Shown here: positions 16,973-25,982 of the stretch, piece by piece
How the letters are laid out: each line of letters begins with the position of its first letter
Numbering within the stretch: position 1 is the stretch's first letter
Assembly (NCBI GenBank): GCA_013214245.1
Contig: JABSQE010000150.1
Location: 1 to 31,013 of the forward strand
Origin: Hyphomicrobiaceae bacterium
Lineage (GTDB): Bacteria; Pseudomonadota; Alphaproteobacteria; Rhizobiales; Hyphomicrobiaceae
DNA: 31,013 bases
Reading direction: 5' to 3'
Made by a program: the position numbers and the translations under genes
The notes under the pieces: model-generated
Database searches by the model: none
What the model was told of the DNA's origin: nothing
Seen by the model: the letters and a program-made list of their open reading frames with translations, nothing else

Positions 16973-17402
16973 TAGTTTCCGAGCTTTAACTTTGATACTT
17001 TAGATGGAAATTCGTTAAGGGAGCATATACCAGTGATAATAGAAAAATGGCTGGTAGTTTTTTAATTGATTTGTTAGATAATTATAAAGATTATCCAATA
17101 CACTAATACTTATGTGTTATGTCGAGTATCAAAAGGTCTAAATTTTCTTACAAGATTGGGCGCGCTGCTTATGGAATAGTTGTTAAAGCATTAATACGTA
17201 CTTTAGATTATACAAGAGCAAGATATGAAAGCTTATCCAGCAATACTGTTAATCGTCATGCAATCTATTGGATTTAGTAATCTTGACATTTAACAGTGAT
17301 CATCTTTTCCTACACTCCTTTATCCTAAACTGTTTCAAGGATTAAGGTTTAGCCTTTAGTGAGCTTTTATATGCTGCAAGTTACCAAAGCCAAAGCAAAT
17401 AA
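16973..17402. other. 430-base spacer; expected dprA absent
   Basis: In many alphaproteobacteria dprA sits between plsY and topA. Here the space is too short for it and no DprA motif can be read. A 52-codon open frame (ATG 17119 to TAG 17275-17277) has no ribosome-binding site and I do not recognise it. A TTGACA at 17283-17288 has no well-placed minus-10 box. The region probably represents a nearly complete deletion of dprA plus drift, with the topA promoter somewhere inside. Confidence 0.45.
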
Positions 17403-20072
17403 ATGAACATTCTTATTGTTGAATCCGCCGCAAAAGCTAAGGCGATAAACAAATATCTAGGTCCATCCTATAAAGTTATAGCCTCCTATGGACATGTTCG
17501 GGATCTTCCCTCAAAAAATGGTTCGGTGGAACCAGATAATGCGTTTGCAATGCATTGGGAAATGGACGCGCGCTCAGAAAAATTAATGAAAGAGATTGCT
17601 ACCGAGGTCAAGTCAGCAGACAAGCTCATTTTAGCTACTGACCCTGATCGTGAAGGTGAAGCAATTTCTTGGCATCTTATTCAACTATTGAAAGAGAAAC
17701 GTGCCTTAAAAACAGGCATTCCTGTTGAACGGATTACATTTAATGCGGTCACTAAACATGCAGTGATCTCAGCTCTGCAAGAGCCACGTGATATAGACGA
17801 GGCTCTTGTTGATGCTTATTTGGCTCGACGGGCTCTAGACTATCTCGTAGGTTTTTCATTGTCACCCGTCCTTTGGCGCAAGCTGCCGGGTGCCCGCAGT
17901 GCAGGTCGGGTTCAGTCAGTTGCATTGCGTCTTGTTTGTGATAGAGAGATGGAAATTGAATTATTTAATAGTGAGGAATACTGGTCAATTGAGGCTTTGT
18001 TAGTCCAAGAAAATGGAAATCATGTCCGCACTAAGTTAGTTGCCATAGATAGCAATAATTTGAAGAAACTTGATATTAAAGATGCAGATACGGCCAACAC
18101 AATAAAAGAAGCTATAGTTAATACTAACTGCACTATTAAAAATGTGGAGAAGAAAGAGGTCCATCGTCACCCAGCAGCACCTTTCACAACGTCAACATTG
18201 CAACAAGAAGCTTCACGCAAACTTGGTTACTCCGCTAAGCAAACCATGCAGGTTGCCCAGCGACTTTATGAGGGAGTAGAAATTGCAGGAGAAAGTGTTG
18301 GGCTGATTACATATATGCGGACAGATGGCGTTCAAATTATTCCAGAGGCTATTAACGGAATACGTAAAGTAATCGAAGCTGAGCACTCATCTCGCTATCT
18401 CCCATCTAAGCCGCGGATCTACAAAACCAAAGCCAAAAATGCTCAGGAAGCTCACGAAGCCGTACGACCAACTGATCCTAAGCGCCATCCAAAAGACTTA
18501 AGCAATGTTCTAGATCGCCATCAAGCAGCTCTTTATGAGCTCATTTGGAAACGTTCTGTTGCAAGTCAAATGGCGTCGGCTAATTTAGAGCAAACAATAG
18601 CGGAAATACACACTCTTGGTCATGATGGGAGGACCTATACTTTACGTGCTACCGGCTCAGTAGTAACCTTTGACGGCTTTATGAAACTATATGAGGAAGG
18701 TCGTGACGATAACGCTAATGAGAACGATCGTCGTCTTCCTTCTCTAATGAAAGGAGAAACTCTGACGAATCAAGAAGTTGAAGCTAAGCAACACTTTACC
18801 GAGCCGCCACCACGCTATACTGAGGCAACCTTAGTAAAAAAAATGGAGGAGCTAGGCATTGGACGTCCCTCGACATACGCCTCCACTATGGGAGTTTTGC
18901 AAGAGCGTGAATATGTTACTATAGATCGCAAACGGCTGTTTCCAGAAGATAAAGGGCGTCTAGTAACTGCTTTCCTTGCAAACTTTTTTAAGCGTTATGT
19001 AGAATATGATTTTACGGCAAGCCTTGAAGAAAAACTCGATCTCATTTCTGATGGCAAGTTAGATTGGCAACATGTGCTGCACGAATTTTGGAAAGAATTT
19101 TCTGCAACAATAGAAGAAACTAGCAGTCTACGTGTCTCCGACGTGTTGGAAGCGTTAAATGAACTCCTAGGTCCTCACATCTTTCCGAACACACAAGACG
19201 GGGAAGATCCGCGTTTATGCCCTGCATGTAAATCTGGGAGACTGAGTCTTAAAGTTTCCGGAAAATTTGGCGCCTTTGTAGGATGTTCTGATTATCCAAA
19301 TTGTAGATTTACACGGCAACTTTCCCAAAAAGTAGACGAGTCTGTGGTAGCATCAATAACTGATGGTAGTCTGCTCGGCAATTGTCCCGAAACAGGCCTT
19401 CCAGTTACTCTACGTGTAGGTCGCTTTGGCCCCTACATTCAGTTAGGTGAGGCTACAAACGGCGACAAGCCTAAACGATCATCTCTACCTAAGGGCATAG
19501 TTTCGGAGAATATAGATCTCGAGTATGCACTTAAACTTTTATCTTTACCTCGGCAAATTGGTCTCCATCCTGAGACGGGTAAGGTTATCACTACTGGTCT
19601 AGGACCCTATGGTCCGTTTGTTTTGCATGATGGTGTGTATTCTAACGTTGAAAGTGTTGATGAAATTTTTACAATCGGTATTAATCGCGCCGTAGCAGTG
19701 ATAGCAGAAAAAAAAGCTGGTGAAAAAAAACGGTATTCTCGTCCTAAGGCAGAAGCTTTGGTAAAATTAGGAGATCATCCAAACGGTGGTAAAATAGAAG
19801 TTTTTGACGGACGATATGGGCCATACGTCAAGTATGGTAAGGTAAATGCAACAATACCTAGCGGTAAGGTGCCTGCTGAGTTAAAGTTAGAAGAAGCTAT
19901 ACAGTTACTTGCCGAACGCCAAGCAAAAATACCTTCTAAAGGGTCTAAGGCTTCTAGGTTGTCGAAAACAGCGAAATCCACTAGTACTGGTGTAACGGCA
20001 TCCAAGAAAAGGCGTACTATCAAAAAGTCACCGAAGAAGAAAACACTGTCTACAAAATCAGAAAAAAATTGA
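17403..20072 (+). CDS. topA: DNA topoisomerase I (type IA)
   Basis: Relaxes negative supercoils by passing DNA through a single-strand break. The 889-residue protein has the TOPRIM domain (LIVESAAKAKAINKYLG at 4-20 with Glu7; DPDREGEAISW at 80-90), the catalytic Tyr304 in GLITYMRTDG, the conserved GIGRPSTYA block near 490, and a C-terminal zinc-binding finger with Cys606, Cys609, Cys628 and Cys634. After it come three C-terminal repeats of the GxFGPYIQLG type (RFGPYIQLG, GPYGPFVLHDG, RYGPYVKYGK) and a Lys/Ser/Thr-rich basic tail of about 45 residues. The usual ESPAKAK is ESAAKAK here, a slight change in a conserved loop. The frame is undamaged and the length typical of alphaproteobacterial TopA. 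In relatives it lies between dprA and rnr. Confidence 0.97.
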   Translation: MNILIVESAAKAKAINKYLGPSYKVIASYGHVRDLPSKNGSVEPDNAFAMHWEMDARSEKLMKEIATEVKSADKLILATDPDREGEAISWHLIQLLKEKRALKTGIPVERITFNAVTKHAVISALQEPRDIDEALVDAYLARRALDYLVGFSLSPVLWRKLPGARSAGRVQSVALRLVCDREMEIELFNSEEYWSIEALLVQENGNHVRTKLVAIDSNNLKKLDIKDADTANTIKEAIVNTNCTIKNVEKKEVHRHPAAPFTTSTLQQEASRKLGYSAKQTMQVAQRLYEGVEIAGESVGLITYMRTDGVQIIPEAINGIRKVIEAEHSSRYLPSKPRIYKTKAKNAQEAHEAVRPTDPKRHPKDLSNVLDRHQAALYELIWKRSVASQMASANLEQTIAEIHTLGHDGRTYTLRATGSVVTFDGFMKLYEEGRDDNANENDRRLPSLMKGETLTNQEVEAKQHFTEPPPRYTEATLVKKMEELGIGRPSTYASTMGVLQEREYVTIDRKRLFPEDKGRLVTAFLANFFKRYVEYDFTASLEEKLDLISDGKLDWQHVLHEFWKEFSATIEETSSLRVSDVLEALNELLGPHIFPNTQDGEDPRLCPACKSGRLSLKVSGKFGAFVGCSDYPNCRFTRQLSQKVDESVVASITDGSLLGNCPETGLPVTLRVGRFGPYIQLGEATNGDKPKRSSLPKGIVSENIDLEYALKLLSLPRQIGLHPETGKVITTGLGPYGPFVLHDGVYSNVESVDEIFTIGINRAVAVIAEKKAGEKKRYSRPKAEALVKLGDHPNGGKIEVFDGRYGPYVKYGKVNATIPSGKVPAELKLEEAIQLLAERQAKIPSKGSKASRLSKTAKSTSTGVTASKKRRTIKKSPKKKTLSTKSEKN

Positions 20073-20531
20073 AAGCTTCTAAAAGAAGTAATGCCAGATC
20101 GACCTTAGTTTTAGATTAAATTTTTAGTCTTTAGAGTTAAATAAGGATTTATGCTTTACCTAGAAAACATTGCTTCCGAAACACACTAGGATGTTTTTCT
20201 AAAGAATTCCTACCGTCACACGATAAGATTGCAACTGATTTATGAAAGTCATATAGAAGTATTGTTGGACGTTATGTTGTTAAAGCGTTCAGTCTAAGAG
20301 CACAATCGTCTTGCAAAAAAAGTTTTTTGCTGATATTTTACAGGAAAAAATTGACTTTTAAAATATATAGATAGCTAATTACATCTGTAGCTCTCAAGAA
20401 ATAGAATAACGATGTCAAGCTTATTTTGAAACCAGTTTCCAGAATAGGAATGGATCAGTACAGCTAAAAGCTATTTTTTTTGTTCCACTAATAAAGCATA
20501 CTGACAATTCAGGGTGTTCAGCAGATATTGA
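20073..20531. other. spacer holding the erased 5' end of rnr
   Basis: RNase R normally starts about 150 codons upstream of the present start, so this stretch should have contained the winged-helix and first cold-shock domains. All frames are stopped and I could not read the expected helix-turn-helix motif. An imperfect hairpin pairs TAGAAAACAT (20161-20170) with ATGTTTTTCTA (20191-20201). Short stem CTTC/GAAG follows the topA stop at about 20077. Neither is a convincing terminator. Confidence 0.45.
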
Positions 20532-20639
20532 TCATTCGGTTTAGATCACATTAGCCTGATTGGTATAAGTCAAGGTAGATATTATCACATCTACGAAGGA
20601 GAGATCATTAAACGCTTCCTCGACGAAAAACAACCGCTT
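20532..20639 (+). pseudogene. rnr: 5' remnant of rnr coding sequence, in frame with the intact part
   Basis: The 36 codons before TTG 20640 have no stop and encode LGLDHISL-like and YEGEIIKRF sequence that lines up with the RNase R segment usually reading GIGDRVLARL then YEGRIIRRL, just before the conserved LGVF. There is no ATG, GTG or TTG in this piece. AAGGAG at 20596-20601 sits 5 bases before ATT 20607, which could be a chance product of the Glu-Gly-Glu codons or a working ribosome-binding site for a rare ATT start. It stops at TGA 20529-20531. Confidence 0.6.
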
Positions 20640-22421
20640 TTGGGTATCTTTTACTCCGATTGTAAGGGTGGAGGTTTCATAACTTCAGTTCATCGAAAGC
20701 AAAAAAAAAGTTGGCACGTTACGGCTGATAATGAAGTTAACGCAGGCGATGGTGATCTGGTCTTGTTTCAACCTTCGCTGAAAAATAATTTTGACACTCA
20801 GAAAGCACGGATTGTTGAAGTGCTCGCTGATCTTAATGACAAGCGTCAGATCGGCATGATAGCCGTTCATTCATATGGTCTTGCGAACAAGTTTCCTAAG
20901 CATGTTTTAGATGAACTCAGTTCACTGCCCAGTCCTCTACAAAATGGGCGAGTTGACTTAAGAGATTTGTCTTTTGTAACGATTGATCCAGAGGATGCTC
21001 GCGATTATGATGATGCTGTTCATGCCATACCTGATGAGGATCCATCCAACAAGGGTGGATGGATTGTAACTGTTGCGGTCGCGGATGTTGCGTATTACGT
21101 CCGTTATGGAACAGCTCTTGATCGTGAAGCATACAGGCGAAGCAATTCCGTCTATTTTCCCGATCTTGTTTTGCCAATGTTACCACACATGATTTCTAAT
21201 AATTTGTGTTCCTTAATAGAGGCTGAAGATCGCCCTTGTCTAGCCGTTCGAATGGTGTTTGACAAATATGGAATTAAACGTCAACATTCTATTTATCGTG
21301 CTCTAATACGTTCAGCAATAAATTTGACTTATGAAAAAGCCCAGCAAACTATTGATGAGAATGCTATTGAACGCTGCGAAAATCATCCTGGAAGTGTAAA
21401 TGTCCTTGTAACGTTGTGGCATGCTTATAACGCTTTGAAAAATTCACGTCAAAGGCGAAATCCCCTAGAGCTTAATTTACGAGAGCGGCGAATAAGACTT
21501 GATGAAAACGGTCAAGTTTATAAATTTGCTGTACCGACGCGTTTAAGTGCGCACGGGCTAATAGAAGAGTTTATGATTCAGGCGAACGTCGCTGCAGCAG
21601 AGACTTTGGAAAAGAGTACAATACCTTTCATCTATCGTACACATGATCAACCTTCCAAAGATAAGTTACGTTCGTGTCGAGAAATTTTAAATTTTCTAGG
21701 TTTGAAATTTACAGCGCAAGGTACAATACATACTAAGATTTTTAATCGTATACTTTTAGATGCTCAAACAACTCCAGTAGCCGAGATAATAAATGAGGCT
21801 GTACTAAGAGCTCAAGCCCAAGCGATGTATTCATCACAGAATTGTGGGCACTTCGGCCTTAATCTTAAGTGTTATACACATTTTACATCACCCATAAGGC
21901 GCTACTCGGATTTGATTGTGCATCGTGCGATTATTCGGGCGTTGAATCTTGGTTCAGACGGCTTGACGGATGCGGAATGCAGTCAATTACCAATAATTGC
22001 TGCGCATATTTCTCAGATGGAACGGCGGAGTGTTATCGCTGAGCGTGAGACTGTTTCTAGACTAATTGCAGAACACTTTTCAAAGTGTGTTGGGGAGGAA
22101 TTTCACGCACAGGTCTCAGGATTCATCAATTCTGGCTTATTCGTAAAGCTTTGCGATACAGGAGCTGATGGATTTATACCGGTATCATCGTTACATGATG
22201 ATCATTACTACTATGATCTATCTCAATACGCTATGATTGGGAAGAGAAAAAGTTTACGCTATGAGCTGGGTGATAACGTTCGTGTGCGTCTTGTTGAAAC
22301 ACTTCTAACTCATGGTACATTGCGATTTAAGATGTTAAGTGTGGGGAAAAAAAAGCGCCTCTCAATCATTAAGAGTACTCGTCAACGTAATTACCGTTAT
22401 AAGAAATCTTCTGGTTTATGA
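20640..22421 (+). CDS. rnr: ribonuclease R, N-terminally truncated but with intact catalytic domain
   Basis: A 3'-5' exoribonuclease of the RNase II/R family. From TTG 20640 the protein has 593 residues; full RNase R has about 750. The RNB domain is complete: FVTIDPEDARDYDDAV with Asp116, Asp122, Asp124 and Asp125 as metal ligands, NSVYFPDLVLPMLP (169-182), HGLIEEFMIQANVAAAE, and YTHFTSPIRRYSDLIVHR. A C-terminal S1 domain (about 485-570) and a basic tail follow. The lost part is the N-terminal helix-turn-helix and first cold-shock domain. The same frame continues upstream with RNase R-like residues (YEGEIIKRF) back to a TGA at 20529-20531, so the gene is eroding from the 5' end. The real start is unclear: TTG 20640, or a non-standard ATT 20607 just after GGAGAG. 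Confidence 0.88.
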   Translation: MGIFYSDCKGGGFITSVHRKQKKSWHVTADNEVNAGDGDLVLFQPSLKNNFDTQKARIVEVLADLNDKRQIGMIAVHSYGLANKFPKHVLDELSSLPSPLQNGRVDLRDLSFVTIDPEDARDYDDAVHAIPDEDPSNKGGWIVTVAVADVAYYVRYGTALDREAYRRSNSVYFPDLVLPMLPHMISNNLCSLIEAEDRPCLAVRMVFDKYGIKRQHSIYRALIRSAINLTYEKAQQTIDENAIERCENHPGSVNVLVTLWHAYNALKNSRQRRNPLELNLRERRIRLDENGQVYKFAVPTRLSAHGLIEEFMIQANVAAAETLEKSTIPFIYRTHDQPSKDKLRSCREILNFLGLKFTAQGTIHTKIFNRILLDAQTTPVAEIINEAVLRAQAQAMYSSQNCGHFGLNLKCYTHFTSPIRRYSDLIVHRAIIRALNLGSDGLTDAECSQLPIIAAHISQMERRSVIAERETVSRLIAEHFSKCVGEEFHAQVSGFINSGLFVKLCDTGADGFIPVSSLHDDHYYYDLSQYAMIGKRKSLRYELGDNVRVRLVETLLTHGTLRFKMLSVGKKKRLSIIKSTRQRNYRYKKSSGL

Positions 22422-23195
22422 CATTTTACATTTCTGTAAGGTTAGGTCGGTAATCTAAATGCTACCTGTTAAAGTTTCCTCATCCTATTTTATGTACTTA
22501 TTCGCATACTTAGAAACGCATAAGTTATTATATGATAATAATCGTAGTATGAATTATGTTTTAAATTAACGCGTAAAGCTTTCACTGGCATTCATGCTAT
22601 AGTCTCACAACTCATTGATCTTACTTAAATACAATCCATAATTTGATTGCAACTAATAACGTTAGTAAAATTCTACCTTGACAAAAGGGATATACAAAAA
22701 ATAGGTTGGGGTGCTTTCAAAGAGGCTTATGCGCTTTTTAGAACATTTTAAAGACCATAATTTTATGTTGACGTGTCTATTCTGACTATACCCATAATGC
22801 TTTTTGCGTTAAGTTTCGAAGTTTACGTTAGTTATTTGACAACGTATGGTGTAACTAGGAACATCTCAAGTTGTAAAGGGCGGTGGTTATTCTAAATTTT
22901 GCTTTAAACATAATAACAAGTATCCTACATCTTTATCATGGAGATATTAAATACTGTAAACATCTGTATTCAAGTTAGTAGCAAAGTGGTTGTTACTTTG
23001 TTCCATCACCCTCGCATTTTCTTAATTTGAGAGAGTGTATGTGCAATACTGTACTTTGATCGCTGAACTTTTTACAACAGAGATCAAAACAGTTATCAGG
23101 CAGTACCAAGTTTAATGAATAACTGTTCATCCGAACGTGGTATGGCGCACTACTTGTGCGTTTAAGAATCACGATCTAAGGAAAAAATATCACCA
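22422..23195. other. 774-base spacer between rnr and btaA, no gene recognised
   Basis: In relatives, a DUF983 gene and a NUDIX hydrolase gene typically follow rnr and precede rpmG. All six frames here are heavily stopped and no clear relic could be read. A perfect TTGACA lies at 22678-22683 with TAGGTT 18 bases further on, a possible promoter pointing right but 500 bases from btaA. A short dyad ATGAA/TTCAT lies at about 23116-23131. I see no Pho box that I would trust. Confidence 0.5.
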
Positions 23196-24461
23196 ATGCA
23201 GCAGGAACCTGCTACCACGAGCGAAGTTAGTTCGCGCTTTTTTAATCGCAACAAGCAAAAACGATTGCGTCAGGCTGTTCTGCGCCATAAGGCTGTGTCT
23301 GGCCGGGGCATACAAGAGCGCTTGTTTACTTTAGCTTTTTCTGGTCTCGTGTACCCGCAAATATGGGAAGATCCGATCGTTGACTTAGAAGCTTTAGATC
23401 TTAACCCCGGAGATCACCTTGTTGCTATCGCTTCGGGTGGCTGTAATATTCTTAACTATCTCTCAGCTGCACCGGTTCGGGTTACAGCTGTTGACCTTAA
23501 TCCAGCACATGTTGCGTTAAACAAGCTCAAGCAAACTGCGGTTCGGCACTTGCCAGATTATCGCACTTTTCATAGGTTTTTTGCTGAAGCTGACACCTTC
23601 GATAACATTAAAACCTACGAACAATTCATTCGTCCAAACCTGGATGACACATCTCGTAAATACTGGGAAAGCCGTAATTTTTTAGGACGACGACGTATAA
23701 GTTACTTTGGTAACAACCTTTACAAGCATGGACTGCTTGGCACATTCATTGGTGTTAGCCATCTTCTTGCCCGTGTTCATGGTCGTAATCCGCGTAAAAT
23801 TCTTACCGCAAGTAGCCGAGATGAACAGCGCCAGATTTTTGAGACCGAACTTGCGCCGCTATTTGAAAAACGCCACATCCGTTGGCTGCTGAATAAACCT
23901 TCGGCGCTATTCGGTCTGGGTATTCCGCCATCTCAGTTTGAAGCTCTCAAAGGTAAAGAGCCTCAAATGTCAAAGGTACTTCTTAAACGTCTTGAACGAT
24001 TAGCATGTGATTTTGATTTGCGAGATAATTATTTTGCATGGCAGGCGTTTGGTCGCCGTTATGCAACGGGGGGAACGGGACCGCTCCCCCTGTATTTGAA
24101 ACCTGACTATTTCAATAATCTATGTGAACGTATCGATAATCTTGAAGTCGAGCACTGTTCATTTACGGAGTATCTAGCCGCACAGAATGATGATTCGTTA
24201 GATGGATATGTGCTATTAGATGCTCAAGATTGGATGACAGACAAAATTCTGTCTGGATTATGGAAAGAAATTGAGCGAACTGCCAAGCCAGGTGCACGCG
24301 TTATTTTTAGGACTGCCGGAGAAGAGAGTATACTACCGGGACGAGTTTCTGATGAAATTTTAAGTAGGTTCTCCTATAGCAAAGAAAAATGCCGCGAGTG
24401 GGTCTTGAAAGATCGTTCGTCCATTTATGGTGGATTTCATCTATATGTTTATAAACGCTGA
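23196..24461 (+). CDS. btaA: BtaA, SAM:diacylglycerol 3-amino-3-carboxypropyltransferase (DUF3419)
   Basis: First enzyme of betaine-lipid synthesis: it moves the 3-amino-3-carboxypropyl group of S-adenosylmethionine to diacylglycerol, giving diacylglyceryl-homoserine. The 421-residue protein has the DUF3419 hallmarks: FSGLVYPQIWEDP (48-60), the SAM-binding strand-loop VAIASGGCNILNYLS (76-90) and TAVDLNPAHVALNKLK (97-112), then the long insert with RNFLGRRRISYFG, and YVLLDAQDWM and RVIFRTAGEES in the C-terminal part. ATG 23196 is preceded by AAGGA about 14 bases upstream. btaB follows after 24 bases with its own ribosome-binding site, so they form an operon. Function is assigned from family and from the pairing with btaB. 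Codon and base use look like the neighbouring core genes; no sign of recent transfer. Confidence 0.92.
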   Translation: MQQEPATTSEVSSRFFNRNKQKRLRQAVLRHKAVSGRGIQERLFTLAFSGLVYPQIWEDPIVDLEALDLNPGDHLVAIASGGCNILNYLSAAPVRVTAVDLNPAHVALNKLKQTAVRHLPDYRTFHRFFAEADTFDNIKTYEQFIRPNLDDTSRKYWESRNFLGRRRISYFGNNLYKHGLLGTFIGVSHLLARVHGRNPRKILTASSRDEQRQIFETELAPLFEKRHIRWLLNKPSALFGLGIPPSQFEALKGKEPQMSKVLLKRLERLACDFDLRDNYFAWQAFGRRYATGGTGPLPLYLKPDYFNNLCERIDNLEVEHCSFTEYLAAQNDDSLDGYVLLDAQDWMTDKILSGLWKEIERTAKPGARVIFRTAGEESILPGRVSDEILSRFSYSKEKCREWVLKDRSSIYGGFHLYVYKR

Positions 24462-24485
24462 GCAAATTCACAGGAGATTAACATA

Positions 24486-25145
24486 GTGAGCAGCAATGAT
24501 GTTGATTCCGTTAATAGTATGAATGATATGTATAAATATCAGCGATATATATATGATATAACACGAAAATACTACCTTCTTGGTCGTGATCATTTATTAG
24601 ATGATTTGAATCCAGCTGTGGCTGAAACAGTACTTGAAATTGGTTGTGGTACAGGACGAAATCTAATCATGGCTGCCCGGCGTTATCCACACGCTAAATT
24701 TTATGGCTTTGATATTTCAAATAAGATGTTAGATACAGCTCACCAGTCTATTTGTAGAGCTGGTCTTTCGGATAAAATTTCTCTTGCACAGGGTGATGCT
24801 TCTCAGTTTGACCTTCATAAATTGTTCGGGATAGCTGGAGTAAACAGGGTATTCGTTTCATATGCTTTGTCAATGATTCCGTCATGGCGTAAAACTCTAG
24901 ATGCTTCTCTGGCTGCAGTTTCAAGTGAAGGTAGCTTGCATGTCATTGATTTTGGACAGCAAAGCAGCTGGCCTAAAATTTTTAGAGTAATGCTGTTTGC
25001 TTGGCTGGGTAAATTTAAGGTTTATCCACGTTCTGAACTTAAGATGGAGCTCAATATTCGCGCTGAGAATATAGGTTTTGATTTTAAATATCATCAACTT
25101 TATGGTGGTTATGCCGACTATGTTGTGTTGAAGCATTTAGGTTGA
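24486..25145 (+). CDS. btaB: BtaB, diacylglyceryl-homoserine N-methyltransferase
   Basis: Adds three methyl groups from SAM to diacylglyceryl-homoserine to give the betaine lipid DGTS, at the inner membrane. The 219-residue class I methyltransferase has motif I VLEIGCGTGRN (49-59), the acidic strand-2 end FYGFDIS (72-78), and the QGDAS segment of motif II (104 region). The N-terminal YDITRKYYLLGRDHLLDDL block (23-41) is typical of BtaB. The start is GTG 24486 with AGGAG 9-10 bases upstream. Placement directly after btaA is the main support for naming this among many similar methyltransferases. The gene is intact and is the last plus-strand gene before an 837-base empty stretch. Confidence 0.9.
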   Translation: MSSNDVDSVNSMNDMYKYQRYIYDITRKYYLLGRDHLLDDLNPAVAETVLEIGCGTGRNLIMAARRYPHAKFYGFDISNKMLDTAHQSICRAGLSDKISLAQGDASQFDLHKLFGIAGVNRVFVSYALSMIPSWRKTLDASLAAVSSEGSLHVIDFGQQSSWPKIFRVMLFAWLGKFKVYPRSELKMELNIRAENIGFDFKYHQLYGGYADYVVLKHLG

Positions 25146-25927
25146 ATTTAATAAGATAGTTTTCGATTAATAGCCGCAGTTTATATATCTCAGTTCAGAT
25201 TTATTTTTCATCACCAAAAAAATCTCTTTACCATATAATGGTTATATAAAAAAAGAAATTTTAGACTTTTATAAGTAAAAAGTATTACACTGGTGAAAAA
25301 TGACGTTAATAAAAGAAGATCTCACATGAAGTAAGTGAACCATTTATTTTTTTGACAGAAGTTTCGTTAAATATGGTTAGGGCTGATTGCTTTGCTTACA
25401 TATAAGGGTCAATCGTAGTGTGTTCTAAAGCTTTAAGTGATTCTTGGTTGGCATCAATAAATTTCAGTTTTAGTTAATACGGATAACATGAGTGAGTTAG
25501 ATCTGAGAGTTGCTTTCTCTAAAGAAGTTTGTAACAGTCCCTTTTGACTTTATTGTTTAATGTGCATAGTTTAAATTAAAAGGGTCATAAAGCAGTATGA
25601 TTCAAATATCGTTGATTTAGCACCCCAAATTTATCACTAAAGAAATGGGTTTATGCTTAAACTGCATTTTTATCTAGGTGGTAGTTCAGATTGTAGTTTG
25701 GAGAATATTGGTATCATTAGCTAGATCAGAATAGTTAATCAATTTACTATGTGGAGACTGAAGGCGGCGTTCATCACAGGTATGATAAGTAGAGCTTCAC
25801 TCTAGACTTTCGGTATTTAAAATTACGGGGTATGTAGATGAGTATCTACAACGAATAGCCCATGTTCAAATAAAAGATTTTGTTGTATAAATTTTGAAAA
25901 AGTTTGGTCCGCACTAGCATCTTAAAA
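25146..25927. other. spacer between convergent btaB and the MFS gene, no gene seen
   Basis: About 780 AT-rich bases with no open frame above chance and no protein or RNA motif that I recognise on either strand. A short AT hairpin (ACTTTT/AAAAGT) lies near 25265-25283. btaB and the transporter converge here, so eroded gene remains are likely but unreadable. Confidence 0.5.
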
Positions 25928-25952
25928 ATTAAACTGCTTATGACAGTTTAAT
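25928..25952 (-). terminator. likely terminator of the MFS transporter gene
   Basis: ATTAAACTG (25928-25936) and CAGTTTAAT (25944-25952) form a perfect 9-bp stem with a 7-base loop, 31 bases after the MFS stop codon. Read on the minus strand, the stem is followed by TTTTAAG. The stem has only two GC pairs, weak for a terminator, but position and orientation fit. Confidence 0.5.
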
Positions 25953-25982
25953 TATGAAACTATTTGCGCACATTTTGAAGTG

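Noticed and set aside
17119..17277. 52-codon frame between plsY and topA
   Set aside because: I considered it as a DprA remnant or small gene, but no DprA motif or ribosome-binding site is present.
23100..23195. Possible Pho box before btaA
   Set aside because: ACTGTTCAT-like sequence near 23121 does not form the two direct CTGTCAT-type repeats with proper spacing, so I do not report a PhoB site.
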